Notes under the pieces: generated by a model | What the model was told of the DNA's origin: nothing | The model's database searches: none | The model's input: the letters and a program-made list of their open reading frames with translations, nothing else | Translations under genes and position numbers: made by a program | Part shown: positions 44,101 to 55,468 of the stretch, piece by piece | Numbering within the stretch: position 1 is the stretch's first letter | Layout of the letters: the number at the start of each line of letters is the position of its first letter | Source of the DNA: Didymella arachidicola | Lineage: Eukaryota > Ascomycota > Dothideomycetes > Pleosporales > Didymellaceae | Length of the DNA: 64,000 bases | NCBI GenBank assembly: GCA_016630955.3 | Contig: CM049989.1 | Location: forward strand, 1,302,001-1,366,000 | Reading direction: 5' to 3'

Positions 44101-46763
44101 ATAGATCAGCGTCGACTTGCTTTGGCCGGCTGTATGACCCATGACAATACAACACATCCGTGCTTACTGCCATCGGTGTAGCCGAACATTGCTCAATCAT
44201 CCGTAAAAATGTCTCGATTTGGACCCGCAGCATGAGTTGTTGGCGTACGTAGTGAACTGAGAGAGGCGAATGCTGGTGAGGCAAGAAGAAGCGAATTTGC
44301 CACCGATGCGTCATTACGTCATCAAGTTCGTGGTTGCCTCTTTCGGTAACCGCGCTCCTTACCCGTTGAACCGTGCCTCATCAGTCAAGACTCGCTGGGA
44401 TCGATTGGGGAACCACCGACTGCAGCCCAATTGTACCCTCTGTATCATTTGTCTACGTGATGTGGAACATGCCGAAGTACTCATATTGCGTTGCAACGTC
44501 TCGGGTACCAGTGTACACCGCCCGCGTGCTTCTGGAAGTCGTGATTGCCACTCAAGAGACACAGCCTTTCGCATTCGCTCCAGACTTACACCCATCCACA
44601 GAGTAGAATTATCCAGGCTGTTCGACGGCCCAAACCCTTGTTCGTCAGGTAGCTTGTAACCTTCGAAGAAGTCACTCTACATCTATCACTGCCAAAGCTG
44701 GTCGACAATTAACACATGCCAAGTCTGCCTATTTCAAGAGAATCATTCATTCTCCGCCATTAGTCAATGTCATTCTCGCTGTATGTAAGTTTTTGAAGCC
44801 ATGGTCGTTGACATAAGCAACGCGCGAACGCTGGCGGAGCGCTCCCCAGAAACCCTGTTTCCTTTTCAAAGATCATCCTTCCAAGGACGTCTCAGGTATG
44901 CCTAATTTGACAGCGTCGAAAGCCCACCAAAGTAGGTATTACGATCCATTAGGCCGAAGTACTAACGGCGTACACAGGTGTAACAGGTACCCGTTTTGTA
45001 AACTTTGTAATTACTAGCAACCCCTTCAATATTGACATTGACTCCACGATGACATCTAGACAACAGATTGAACACCGAGCTACAGTTGAAATTGATCTAC
45101 TCATCACTGAACTCGCCGAACCGAGGTGAAGCCTGCAGCTTCATTCCAGATCTTAAGTTCTTTCGAGCTATACGCTGTTGACCTTTCAAGTTGCGACTAT
45201 CCCCACGTCCTACCGCCTACACCTATCAGCCGCCAATAGCGCCTCCATGTCCTGCAAATGCCTCCGATTATGCACATCAGAAGCCACTCGAAGTACCAGC
45301 GACAGTGCGTGTACACAGTCTGCAGACAAGTGCAGCATGGCTGCATCGCAGAAGCCACGTTTTTTAATCCCGTGGTCATTTACATCGTCCGGAATAGATC
45401 CAGCAAAAACCACGCAAAGCCACCGTCGCGACTACCACATTCTGCATTTCTATTTACTTCCCAACGTTAAGCGACCCAAAGCCACCGCTCATCATTCCCG
45501 CCTCGAGCATGCCTTTTTGGTTATCTTCACCAGATTCAGCCCTTCTACCACGTTTCATCCCTACCTACCACGCAGCACAACCCTCTCCTTCACGCGGCTG
45601 CACGCGGCTGCACGCGATTGCAACGTGGTCCTCGTGTTCGCCTCCAACCATTAGCCTACAAAGTTTGACTTTTGACGCCTCGCTCACCCCTGCCCAAGCC
45701 AACTCCGTGCATCCAGAATTTAACCATCGTCACCTTCTACGGAACGTCTTCCAAGGAATGTCTCATCGTGCCGATCGTGCCGATCGCCCACCGAATCGGC
45801 CAGCCCAAGTGCACCGTTCTTAAACAAGGGACCTTGAAAGCGGCACAACGGATTTCGCCCAAATCGCTGGAGCACCCGCCGAACGGAGGCGGCGGGCGAT
45901 TAGCCCAAAGCCGAGCTGACGCTGGCGATCAGTCGAGCGCCAGTTGCGGCCAGCTGCGCGCGGGCTGCGCGCCGACAGACTCGCGCCGACGCGAGTCTGC
46001 GCCAGTCCGTGATCGAGCCGACCATGTCCACGAAATGGAGGCCTGATGCACCGTTCCGCGCGATATGCCCCTGTCTGCCTGGGCAATTGACTCGCAAGAA
46101 CCGTCTGTTAAGAGCATAGTCGCGCACTCAATTCGGTGCAATTGCGATGTAGTTGCCATTGCGCAATCTGTACGCGTCTGCAGATGCGATCTAGAATGTC
46201 TTACATCTCTATTATCGTTGTGATTAAGGATTGTACTATAGGTGACTATTTGTGCCGATTCATCAACCGTGAGAGTACTGTAAGCGTACTTGCCGCTCGG
46301 AGAAACAAAGAGGTATCTTTCGAAGTACTGCCGTGAAAACATGCCACCCAATGCGCCTTGAATAAAAAGAGACGCCGCTCAGGTGTAGCCGGAACACTGC
46401 GATCCGTATTTGGATGCAGTAAGATGGAAGGGTAAGAAAACTTTGACGTAGACGCAACCTTGGTGTTGCTTTACTAACCCCAATGGATGATAGTGGATGG
46501 TGAAGGGAGTAGTGACTGGAGGAGACGTTCAAGATCTTGCCCAAAAAGCAAGGTTGTGCGATCGTCATCAGACAACGTGACAGCCACGTTGAATGCACGC
46601 GACGCTGTCAAGCCACTGATCTCAGAAGATCGACATTCAACCCGTTGGATGTTGCTCGAAGAAGTAAGGATGTGCGGGGCGCTGTGCTAGCACCCCACTG
46701 AACTTCCCGATCCCGCATCCCATCGATTTGGTCAAGTCCAAAGGGTCGGGGCGCCATCCTTCT
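41168..46763. other. 5.6 kb gene desert
   Basis: Only short overlapping frames are found on both strands, none over about 160 codons. The first few hundred bases are the promoter of the Gln-rich protein gene. The part at about 45450-45720 is C/T-rich and leader-like, but no convincing coding exon follows. A GC-rich patch with a hairpin lies at about 45890-46030. No tRNA or transposon ends are seen. Confidence 0.35.
45976..45999. repeat. Perfect 10-bp inverted repeat (hairpin) in a GC-rich patch
   Basis: CAGACTCGCG and its exact complement CGCGAGTCTG are separated by four bases (CCGA). The surrounding 120 bases are rich in GCGC. It could be a transcribed hairpin, a recombination site or chance. 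No gene contains it. Confidence 0.6.
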
Positions 46764-49273
46764 TCAAGCACTTGCTCGCTTCTTCCGCAACCTATATTCG
46801 GTTCTTGCCACGCGCATGAGAAGGTCCTCGTCTTTGATTGGGATCCAAGAAGTCAAAACCTTCATGGCATTCTCAAAGTCTGAATCCATCAAAATCTGCC
46901 TCGTTGCATCAATTAGCGCCGCGGATGTGGCATGCAACACATCCAAATCGCCACTGAATTTGGATGTTGGGGAGTTTGAATGAGAAGCGTCGCCTAGAAG
47001 CATGAAGACGTCCCAGACGCGTAGCTGGGCCTGGAATGGCAGAGAATAGTTGAACAAAGTCAGGTACCAGCGGGTACCCCAGGCGGTAGAGGTAACACCC
47101 ATCTCGTCCTGTGTAGTCAAATCAGCTAGCGTTCAGCCATGGTACGGTCGAGACTCTACTCACGAGCTTCTTCGCTACATCTCCTCCACGCAGCCAATTC
47201 TTTTCGAAGTCCTCAAGAGCGTCCATTAGACCTGAGAACCCAGACTCGTATAGTCTTTCCAGGCCTCGAAGCTGCCACAGCCGAACAAGCATAACGAACG
47301 CCCTGTCTTCTTCATAATAACAGAGTAAGGTCGCAGCAAGAGGTGCCATTCCCTGGACATAGCCAGTATCAGGAAGATATAGAGACATGGCATGGAGCAC
47401 ACGGAACAACAATCGTTGGCTGTTGCTGCTTGTCAGTTTCACCTATGATCATGAATAAAAGTACCACTCACCCTCCACGATAGCGCCTCCTGAACATAAT
47501 GTGGCTGTTGATTGTTCTTGGCACATCCACATCAATCTGGACGTCCTCAGCTGAGCTTTCTGCCTGAAGCTCATAGAAGCACTCTATCAGCTCATCTTCA
47601 GAGGGGCTTTCCGGCTTCTTCTTCGCGCTCTCTGCGAGAAAGGAGTACCATGCAGTTGCCCTCCATCGGTCTGGAATCCCTTTCCATGTGCGTGTGACCA
47701 ACTTAGGGTCTTTTGTGTCGAATTCGAAAAGCATTCCACCACCTTTCACTGCGCCAGTCTTCACCACTTTCGCCATAGATCGCCATTTCTCGTCTCTCTT
47801 AATTTCCTTCACTTTCATTGCGCGGGCCATTCTACCACCCTCTCGCTGTTCGGCGACCTGTGCAAGACCTGGCGGCAACTTGAGCATGTCGCTTGCCTCA
47901 TCGAGCAACCGACGCTCTCTGTTGTGAGGCAACCTGTTCGTCGCTGAACGTAATGGATGATGTGACGCTCGCGTGCCTGAAGTCCTGTTCGAGAAGATCG
48001 ACCTTGTCTGCTTCGAAGACTTCTGCGACACCCGTCGCTTAGGCGGAGATCCGGGAGGCCCAGCGGACTTGACTGACATCGCTCTAGATACGCTGCGCCC
48101 AACGCCACCCTTCCGCCGTGGTTCCTCTGATATGAGTTGCAGAGCCGTCGAGACTCGCTGGATTCGTGGTTCATCAGGCCCGCCGAGGCCTTCACCGTTC
48201 GCGCCCTCCCGAGAACCAGGCTTCCTGGCGACAATAAACCCGTACCTGTCAACCTCGGCGCCTTCCAGATCAGCCCAATCCTCGAGCCCTCCGGCCGTCT
48301 CTGTGGGCTCCTTGGGGATGTAATCGTCCCCTCTTGAACTCACGAAGGAGCTCGAATCGTCGCGCTTGCGGTTTACGGTCAGGGTCGATTCGTTCGCAGG
48401 GTAGTTCGAAGTGATGCTGTTGTCGACTGAGGTGTCTGGCAAGCTGCTCGTTTCCTCGTTCCAGTTCACATCGCTCTCGTTACCATGCTTGTACATCGAG
48501 CGCACCTTGCGTGACAACGTCATTTCGTCTGCTGAGAGCACGCGGTGACCTGCTCTGCCACGTGCAGAAAAGCGCGACGGCGAGCGCGGTACTGGGGAAA
48601 GATGGGTCGCGCTGGTTATCGCAGAGGGTGGCGAGAGTCCTTGTTGCTCCCTCGAGGGCTCCTGCTTTGCTTTCGGCGGTGGTGTGCTAGGTCGAGATGT
48701 GGGCGCATTCGCTCCTTCCAACACCAAGTTGATCTGTTTACTGCGTCTATTCGCTTTCTTGCCACCCAACATCATGCTACCCCGCTTCGAGAAAGAGATC
48801 TGGGTGGGTGAGGTGAAGTCGTCAAAGCTACCCGTGGGAATGACCATGTCGATGCCGTGGAAGGGTGATTCACCAGCGCCGCTCGAGTCCAGTGAATGGC
48901 TGCGCGAACCCACCACATGCTCGTCCTGGACGATAATGGCGGGTAGACTGGGTGTCCGGCGCAGGCTGGCGGGCGACGAGGGCTCGTTACCTGTCGCGGT
49001 ACAGTTCGACGACGCCAGAGCCGAGTCTCTGCGGTCGTCGTTGTCGGCGAGCATCTGCGTGCGCCGCAGGGCAGATGCCTTGGGCCCTGGGCTCGTCCGC
49101 GGGCGACGCACATTGCTGAGCCAGCCGCGCGTGGCGGGGCCCTTCAACGAGGGCTTCGCTGCATTCGAGGGCGCGTCGGGGAAGGGCGAGTGATGCGCGC
49201 TGGGATCAGAGGTGGTCGCGGTCAGGGCGCTGCCAGAGGGTTCTGTAGCTCCTACTGCAGCGTCATCCCTCAT
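46764..49273 (-). CDS. TBC-domain Rab GTPase-activating protein, 800 aa
   Basis: There are three exons: 49273-47472, 47419-47164 and 47108-46764. Introns of 52 and 55 bp have GTGAGT donors and CAG acceptors. The first about 500 residues are Ser/Pro/Arg-rich and disordered. The TBC domain starts near residue 526 with KGIPDRWRATAW. It contains the arginine-finger motif IDVDVPRT (near residue 580) and the glutamine-finger motif TGYVQGMAPL, split from the former by the first intron. The helices continue through RVWDVFMLLGD. Both catalytic fingers are present, so activity on a Rab GTPase is likely. The long N-terminal tail resembles fungal GAPs of the Gyp/MDR type. The exact Rab target cannot be read from sequence. 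Confidence 0.92.
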
Positions 49274-50403
49274 AGCGACAAGAGGCGTAGCTAGCTCTCA
49301 TGGGGTGGTCCTCGGAAATGATGGCGGCCCCCGCGAAATGAAAGGGCGTGACGGGGCGGGAATCTGAGACTGGGACGCGCGCTCAACGGGTGGGCAGGCA
49401 AACAACGTGTGTGTGAGCAGTGCAGCGGCTACAATTGCTAACAAGCAACGCGTCTGGAGAAGAAGGGAGCATCGAGTCACAATGAGCCTGGAAAGAGTCC
49501 AATACGGGGCAACAGTAAAGGGGTGCAGGTCGCAGTTTCCCCGTTGCGTTCGCGCTTGCGGAGATTAACCGTCTTGCATGCAGTAGCTTCCTTATCGTGA
49601 TGCCTGCTGATTGTGCCTGACTTCGACGCCCACTCACTTCATCATACCAGGTCAAGAGTCAAGACTGTCGCTGCGGTCTCGCTTCTCACCTCATTCTGCG
49701 CTTCAGCTGGTGCGAGTTGTATGCTGACTCGAGCCCTGACATGCCATTGCCGCATTCGGCGAGACAAACATCCAGACAGCCATGAACTCAGTTCCACCTG
49801 CCAATACTCTTAGTACACCGTCCAGCGCCCACCTAGCGAAACCGTGTCGACGGATGACGGCCGTTACTGCTGCTCTTGTTGCGTTCAAAATAGCCGCTCG
49901 TACGATATCCATGTTCACCTGGGCCAGAACGCTGCGCGTTGAGAAAGAGCAGGGTAAACAAAGGAAGGACGTCCCACGAAATCGCTTGCAACACCAGTGC
50001 ATGTGGTTGCCACGTCGATGACCATGCTTGTGCCCCTTACCCTGCGAGATTGTCAGCAAGACACGCGGCACACAAGAGGAAGCTGCTTTAGTGGCACTTC
50101 CCCTTACTGTTTGTGCGACCGATAGCGCGTTAATAGCTGAAAGAAAGCGAGCAATGCGCAGGAATTACCAGCAAGTTACGCAGCTCATCGTACAAACCGG
50201 CTACGAAGTCATCTTCCATGGGATACAATGCCTACGAACAACACCCAACGTCCGTCTGACTGTCGCCCACGTCGCCTGAGACAAGATTCACAGCGTTCGC
50301 TCTCTCCTTTCCGTGGACAGGGGCAGCTACGTTTGATATGACAAGCCTGCCAACAACATGTCTGACTGCCCGTAAGGACCTCAAAAGTACTCGATTCAAT
50401 CGA
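49274..50403. other. 1.1 kb region between the TBC gene and the epoxide hydrolase gene
   Basis: This region holds the promoter of the TBC gene and the 3' end of the hydrolase gene. A minus-strand frame from ATG 49912 to 49703 has a hydrophobic stretch (LRVLAGGTEFMAVWMFV) and could encode a small membrane peptide of about 69 residues. I do not consider it supported. Confidence 0.35.
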
Positions 50404-51713
50404 CTAAGCCTCGTAGAACTCGCCAAAGAAGTCGCGCATGTCTGTAACCATCTCGTTGTGCATCTCCATACAGGCGAAATGTCCACCGTGTTCATGTTCT
50501 GTGAGATCGTCAGCTTCGTCTTTTAAAAACTGAACCCGTCACGCACCTCTGAAGAACTTCAGATTGGTTGTCGTCGTCTCCGCACCCGCCTTTGGCACCG
50601 GGAATGCATCGTACGGGAATGTACTGACGCCCAAAGGTACCCTGATAAGATTCTCCTCCTTCGCATTGAACTCAGTATACACCTCGTGCTTGACATTAAA
50701 CGTATAGCACCGCATACTCGTCATGATACTCGGCGGAGTGAAAAGATACAACGACAGCGTCGTACACATCTTTCACATACTCCTCCTTATCCAGCGTCGC
50801 AGTTCCAATCGTAGGGTCAGCAAGCTCGTAGTACTTCTCGCCGACGAACATCATGATGCCTACAGGGTTGTCGTTGAACGCAACACCTATGGTCTGCGGC
50901 CGTGTTCGCATCTCGATCGCATATCCCATGTGTCCTTCGTTGAGGTGCTCGCCCATCCACCACTTTGCGCGGTCCATCGCAGCTTGCTCTTTCGCATTCA
51001 TATTGTAGTCTTTGGGTGGAGCACCAGGACACATGTTGGTGTGCACCGCTTTACAGGCGTTATACCGCCCTGAGCCGAGCTCGCTGACGACCCAGTGGCC
51101 CCAGTCCCCAGCTTGCGCGGCGTAGGAGGTGTAGCCAAGTCTTTTCATGAGGACGTCGTAGATTCGACCAGTGTCTTGAAGGGCCCATCCTCGCGGTGGC
51201 CCTTGTGACCAGCAAAAGCCGGGAAGGGAGGGGACAACAAGGTCGAAGACGGGCACTTTGGAGTCCTTGGGGTCAAGAAGCGGGTGCATGACATTCTGAA
51301 ATCTGGAGCTGTTAGTCTTGCCCATGGTGGAGCCTAGGAGGTTCTCAGTGATTCCAGGGTTATTGATTTGCGTACTCGAAGAACGTTCCTGGCCACCCGT
51401 GCACCAGCAACAGAGGGATGGCCTCCTTCTGTCTCGTCCTAGCCTTTTCGTGAATGAAGTGGACCTTCAGGTTCTCGATCTCAGTGGTAAAATGGTGCCA
51501 TTCGGAGATCTTTTTCTGCGCTTCTGGCCATGAGTATTTGTCTTGCCAGAAGTTCTTCAGTTTGTTGACCCATTCCAGGGATGGCCCATAGTCAGCGCCT
51601 GCATCTGGTACGATTGGGATCTCTGGCAGGCGGGTGTCCTTGAGCTTTCTGAACTGGCGATCTACCTCCTCGTGGGGAATGTTTGGGTCGAATGGTTTGA
51701 TCTCTTCAGACAT
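50404..51713 (-). pseudogene. Microsomal-type epoxide hydrolase gene with one frameshift
   Basis: Exons are 51713-51376, 51302-50547 and 50498-50404. Introns are GTACGC...CTCCAG (73 bp, CTAAC branch) and GTGCGT...TCACAG (48 bp). The start MSEEIKPFDPNIP leads into the epoxide-hydrolase N-terminal domain, then an alpha/beta hydrolase fold. The oxyanion motif is HGWPG, the nucleophile Asp lies in AGDWGHWV, and the catalytic His lies in HGGHFACME near the C-terminus. In exon 2 the frame breaks at about 50765-50785. Upstream it reads DKEEYVKD; downstream the homologous text LSLYLFTPPSIMTSMRC is in the next frame, as if one base were inserted. A 52-bp intron (GTATGT...GCCGAG) would also restore frame but would delete the conserved LYLFTP helix. 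The cause is therefore a recent mutation or a sequence error. Without the break the product would be about 395 aa. Confidence 0.75.
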
Positions 51714-53179
51714 AGTTCTTCCGTGTTGATTCGGGCTTCTTTTGACTTTGTCCTCTAATCCCGTGATTCTGAAGATGTTGTTACCCAACAAGTATCGCTC
51801 TCATACGTTTAAGCTGTTTGTGAGCCCGCATCTACTTTATCAAATGTCGCGTTCCGACGCGCTTCGTTACGTCACACATCAAGAACAATGCAGCTAATGC
51901 AGGGACCACGGCTTCTTCTCCGCAAAACCATCTACAGAGTTCTTCAGCGTCATGCCGCTGTTCTCGGAATAATCGTTGCTGGCATGCCGGGCTAAGGTAG
52001 TCCTTTGATTTTTGCGGGGGAGACGTTCGTCCAGGATTAAAGAACTGCTTTGATCGTTTCACTTCGTGTTTTTGAGGGCTCGGAGACGTGGAGATATAAT
52101 TCTAGTAGAAATGCAGGTGGTAATTTGGTAGATATGGTTATGGGGATACTATGGCATCGTCTGGTTCAATAAGGAGTTTCGAGTGTCGAGTATCCAGTGA
52201 GATATCTATAAAGGATTCATTTTCCTTCCCTCAGATCATTCCAAGATAATGTGCAAGACCTCAGTGGATTTTTTTATAAAGCGTGCCGGCTCCTCCGTGG
52301 CTAAATCTCGTTACCCCAACCTCTAAATTACTGGCACCGATATCAATGTGCGATGGAAGTCCGAGAATAGCATGCATGAGGTTTCCATAACGTGTGAAAG
52401 ACAGTGTGAGTTCGAGAAGTCCCAAAGATGGGGCTGTGGAGATCGATGCCAGATGGCGACAATCATTTGTCGTTTTGAGATCCCGAGCGTCGCTCATAGT
52501 GGACTGCGGTTGCTCAGAGTTGAGGGCCACTACCAGCTGCTGAAGTTCCTCACTCCTGCCGAACAAGCCTGGACATCATCAACTTGCGAGAAGCTGGACT
52601 ACTTATATATTGACGCACCACTCCTTCGAACAACTTATAGAGGCCTCTAGTATCTGTATCATGGGGAGGTAGAACTTCGCTAGAAGATGTTTTATTATTG
52701 TCCATCTATGTGCTGTAGTTTTTCTATAGATATAGACTGGGTGTCATGTAACTCAACCAAATGGCTCAGCCAACACCGATAGAAACTGGCTCACTCTTCT
52801 ATTCACGGCTATCCTAAGAGCCTGATAAATCATGGAGACCTCTTCTCCTTCTCGAAGTTGTCGCTATCCAGAAATTTCGCTCTATGGGTTCCTCGCTCGG
52901 ACACGATTTTTCCATTCGCTTTGTGCAGTGTGGAATCGAACTAATCTAGCCGGACCGCAGAAGAGTCTTCAAAAATCTGGACTCGTTCAACCAAGATAAC
53001 ATCGAGCAGTGGTAGCGTATCAGGTCACAACGCCATGCAGCAGCTTGCTTGGAGCTGACCGTGGGACAGATGCAGTGCATTGCGAGACGACGCTTGTCGT
53101 TGGAACTTGATCTCATCTTCCAGCACGGACAAAGCACATATTTGTGGGGATCAACCGGGGAATTACCCAATACCTTTGC
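51714..53179. other. 1.5 kb intergenic region
   Basis: The region holds the promoter of the epoxide hydrolase gene and the 3' end of the RING gene. Frames at 52261-52650 on both strands are short and conflicting. Nothing else is recognised. Confidence 0.35.
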
Positions 53180-54087
53180 TCAAGGCCGACTTCTAGGAAA
53201 TTGCCACAAGCTAAACCGTGGAACTGGGTCGACTGAATCTTGTCTCTCATCTCGCCCCGTCCAGAAGTAGCGCCAGTTCGACACAGGAGGCTGGGCAGAT
53301 ATGACGGGATCCACTACCGTCATCTGCTCTTGAGCCGGAATCTCCGCCTGTGCTTCGATATCTGTCAATTTTTCGGGTTCATCGTGGTAGTAGACCGTTC
53401 GGCAGACCGGACAGCTTTTCTTATGCAGCACGACCCACGAGATCAGACATTCTGCATGGAACTCATGTCCGCATTCTATCAGTCTCATGACCTCCTCCTG
53501 TTCGACTGCCTTAGGTGGTATCACCGCACCTTCGTCGACTCCATTTTCGTTGCTTAGTTTCGCAGGCTCGGGCGGTGATGGTGCGAGTAAGGTAGAAAGG
53601 CAGATCGCGCTGTCATTAGTTAGTTCGGATCTGATATACTCGGTATTACATTTACGCACCATTCTTTCTCAGAGACCGACTCATTGTCTGGACCAATCTG
53701 CTCTTCATGCCTGGCTACAAATTCTGCCTTCCGATCCCCAATCACGTTTGATATTTCTGCAACTGACTGCAGCCGTTCTCTCGCCTCTGAACGTTCCAGT
53801 GCGGGTGGTTTGATGGGGCGATTTCGTCTGACTGGTACGTCTCGCCGTCGCTTCCGAATACAGAACACGCATAGACTGTATGCAGATGTAAGCATCACAT
53901 CACACCTAGGCAGTTCAGATGCAACACTCTCGACTCACAATGGCAAAAAGAAAAACACAACCAGCACTGGAATTAGAAAAGCTAACGCTGTAGGCGATAT
54001 GATCGATCGATTGTCGTGTCGGTCCCATTGCCGTGCTTCAAGTGTCACCGGCTTTCCTAACCATGCTACTTTGGCAACTGCTGGCAT
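53180..54087 (-). CDS. Membrane-anchored RING-H2 ubiquitin ligase, 264 aa
   Basis: There are three exons: 54087-53939, 53875-53660 and 53609-53180. Introns of 63 and 50 bp have donors GTGAGT and GTGCGT. The start is MPAVAKVAWLGKPV. One transmembrane helix follows (LAFLIPVLVVFFFLPLF, about residues 36-54), then a basic stop-transfer stretch (CIRKRRRDVPVRR). The RING-H2 is assembled across the second junction: CAICLSTL, a roughly 30-residue loop, then CGHEFHAECLISWVV and CPVCR. The metal-ligand order C3H2C3 is complete although the first loop is longer than usual. Such proteins ubiquitinate membrane or sorting cargo with an E2 enzyme. The C-terminal 70 residues have no known motif. The third exon is intact to TGA. 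Confidence 0.85.
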
Positions 54088-55468
54088 CCTTGCTGTTACA
54101 ACCGAGCTCCTTCAGACTGCCTTGCAACTCCGGGGGCAAGGTCAGGCGTAGATCGTAAGGAGGCGTAAGCGGGAAGATCGGCACCACAATGAACCGTATA
54201 GCCGGACAATGGTTGACTGATCCTACAAGTGATGGGCAAGGACGTGCGAATATGTGCACCCCACGTATTGCGATGTGCGGTAGCTCTTGAGAAGACAGGT
54301 GCAGAGTTCTACGGCCGAATACGGAGTCGCGAGGGCAGCAGACGCTCTTATCCAAGACGCCTCTCCCCGCACTCAAGCTCCTCCACCACATCCCAAGCGC
54401 CCAGCCTCCACAGCCACGCTTTTCCACTGTCGTCGGCTCCCTTGGCCCTAGCAAGGCTCCCCTCCGCGCGCCCTCACACGCTAGCTTCCAAACGCCAGCA
54501 GACACTGGTCCTTATCACGCCATTCCAAGCACTTATCGAAACTGCACGAGACCGCGTCTAAGGCTCCGAAAACGCGTCCAAGAGCAGCGAGCTGGCTCGG
54601 CTGACGCATGCACCGGCCAAAGACTGGGGCGACAGAACCACTTAGCGCCGGATTGGGTGTGGTGCCCAGGGAATCTCGGTTCTGTCGGGCTTGGTATGCC
54701 CAGCCTGGGCGGCAGAGGAGCGGAGAGGAGCGGGGCTCTCGGCCGCTTTTGAGGTCTGTGTCAACGCGTGCTTGTGCGGCCTTCGGCTTTTATAGGCAAA
54801 GAATTGCGAATGCCTAGAGGCTTTATAGGGCAGGTGATACGCAGGTGATAAGGCTATCCCAGCGGCCTAATTTGTGAGGATTGAGTCTCGTTTTTGAAGA
54901 TACGGTACGATCGTATTGCGGAGATCGAGCTGGACCGGGGTCTCTCGATCTAAGACACCACCTGAACCCAGCGATGATCAGAACTGTAAACTTGATTGCA
55001 GTGTCAAAGCTTTGAGCAAGACTTGATTTTGTTTTGAGAGTTGACGATGTTACCTCTCTATACTCGGAATTCCAGCACGAAAAATGTCAGAACATTTTCC
55101 TGCCTAATATGTGAGAGGTCGGATAACTAGCAAAACCAATTGAAGGCTCTGTTCATTTGGCAACACGGAAAGGTCGAATGATGCGATATCATGGGACATT
55201 CGGAGGTTAGCAGTGAGCAATCAAAACTTGATCACTGGGGGGTAGAGTATGTAAAGTTATTTCTCGATATTATCGCGTAGTGGTATCTAGCGGCTGAAGA
55301 AAACGTCAACTCTCATGAAGGTGAGGCTGTAAGAGACTTCAAGAAATTGCAAGCTATGCAAAGGAAACGCCTCTTCTCCAAGACGATCCATTATCAATAG
55401 AGCACTTCCAATTAGAAGCGTTCAAACAAAGTACCACGCTTGATATCATGCCGTACGCATGCACTCGC
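54088..55468. other. 1.4 kb intergenic region
   Basis: The region holds the promoter of the RING gene and the 3' UTR of the ATPase gene. The part after about 54820 is AT-richer and has no open frame of note. Confidence 0.35.
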
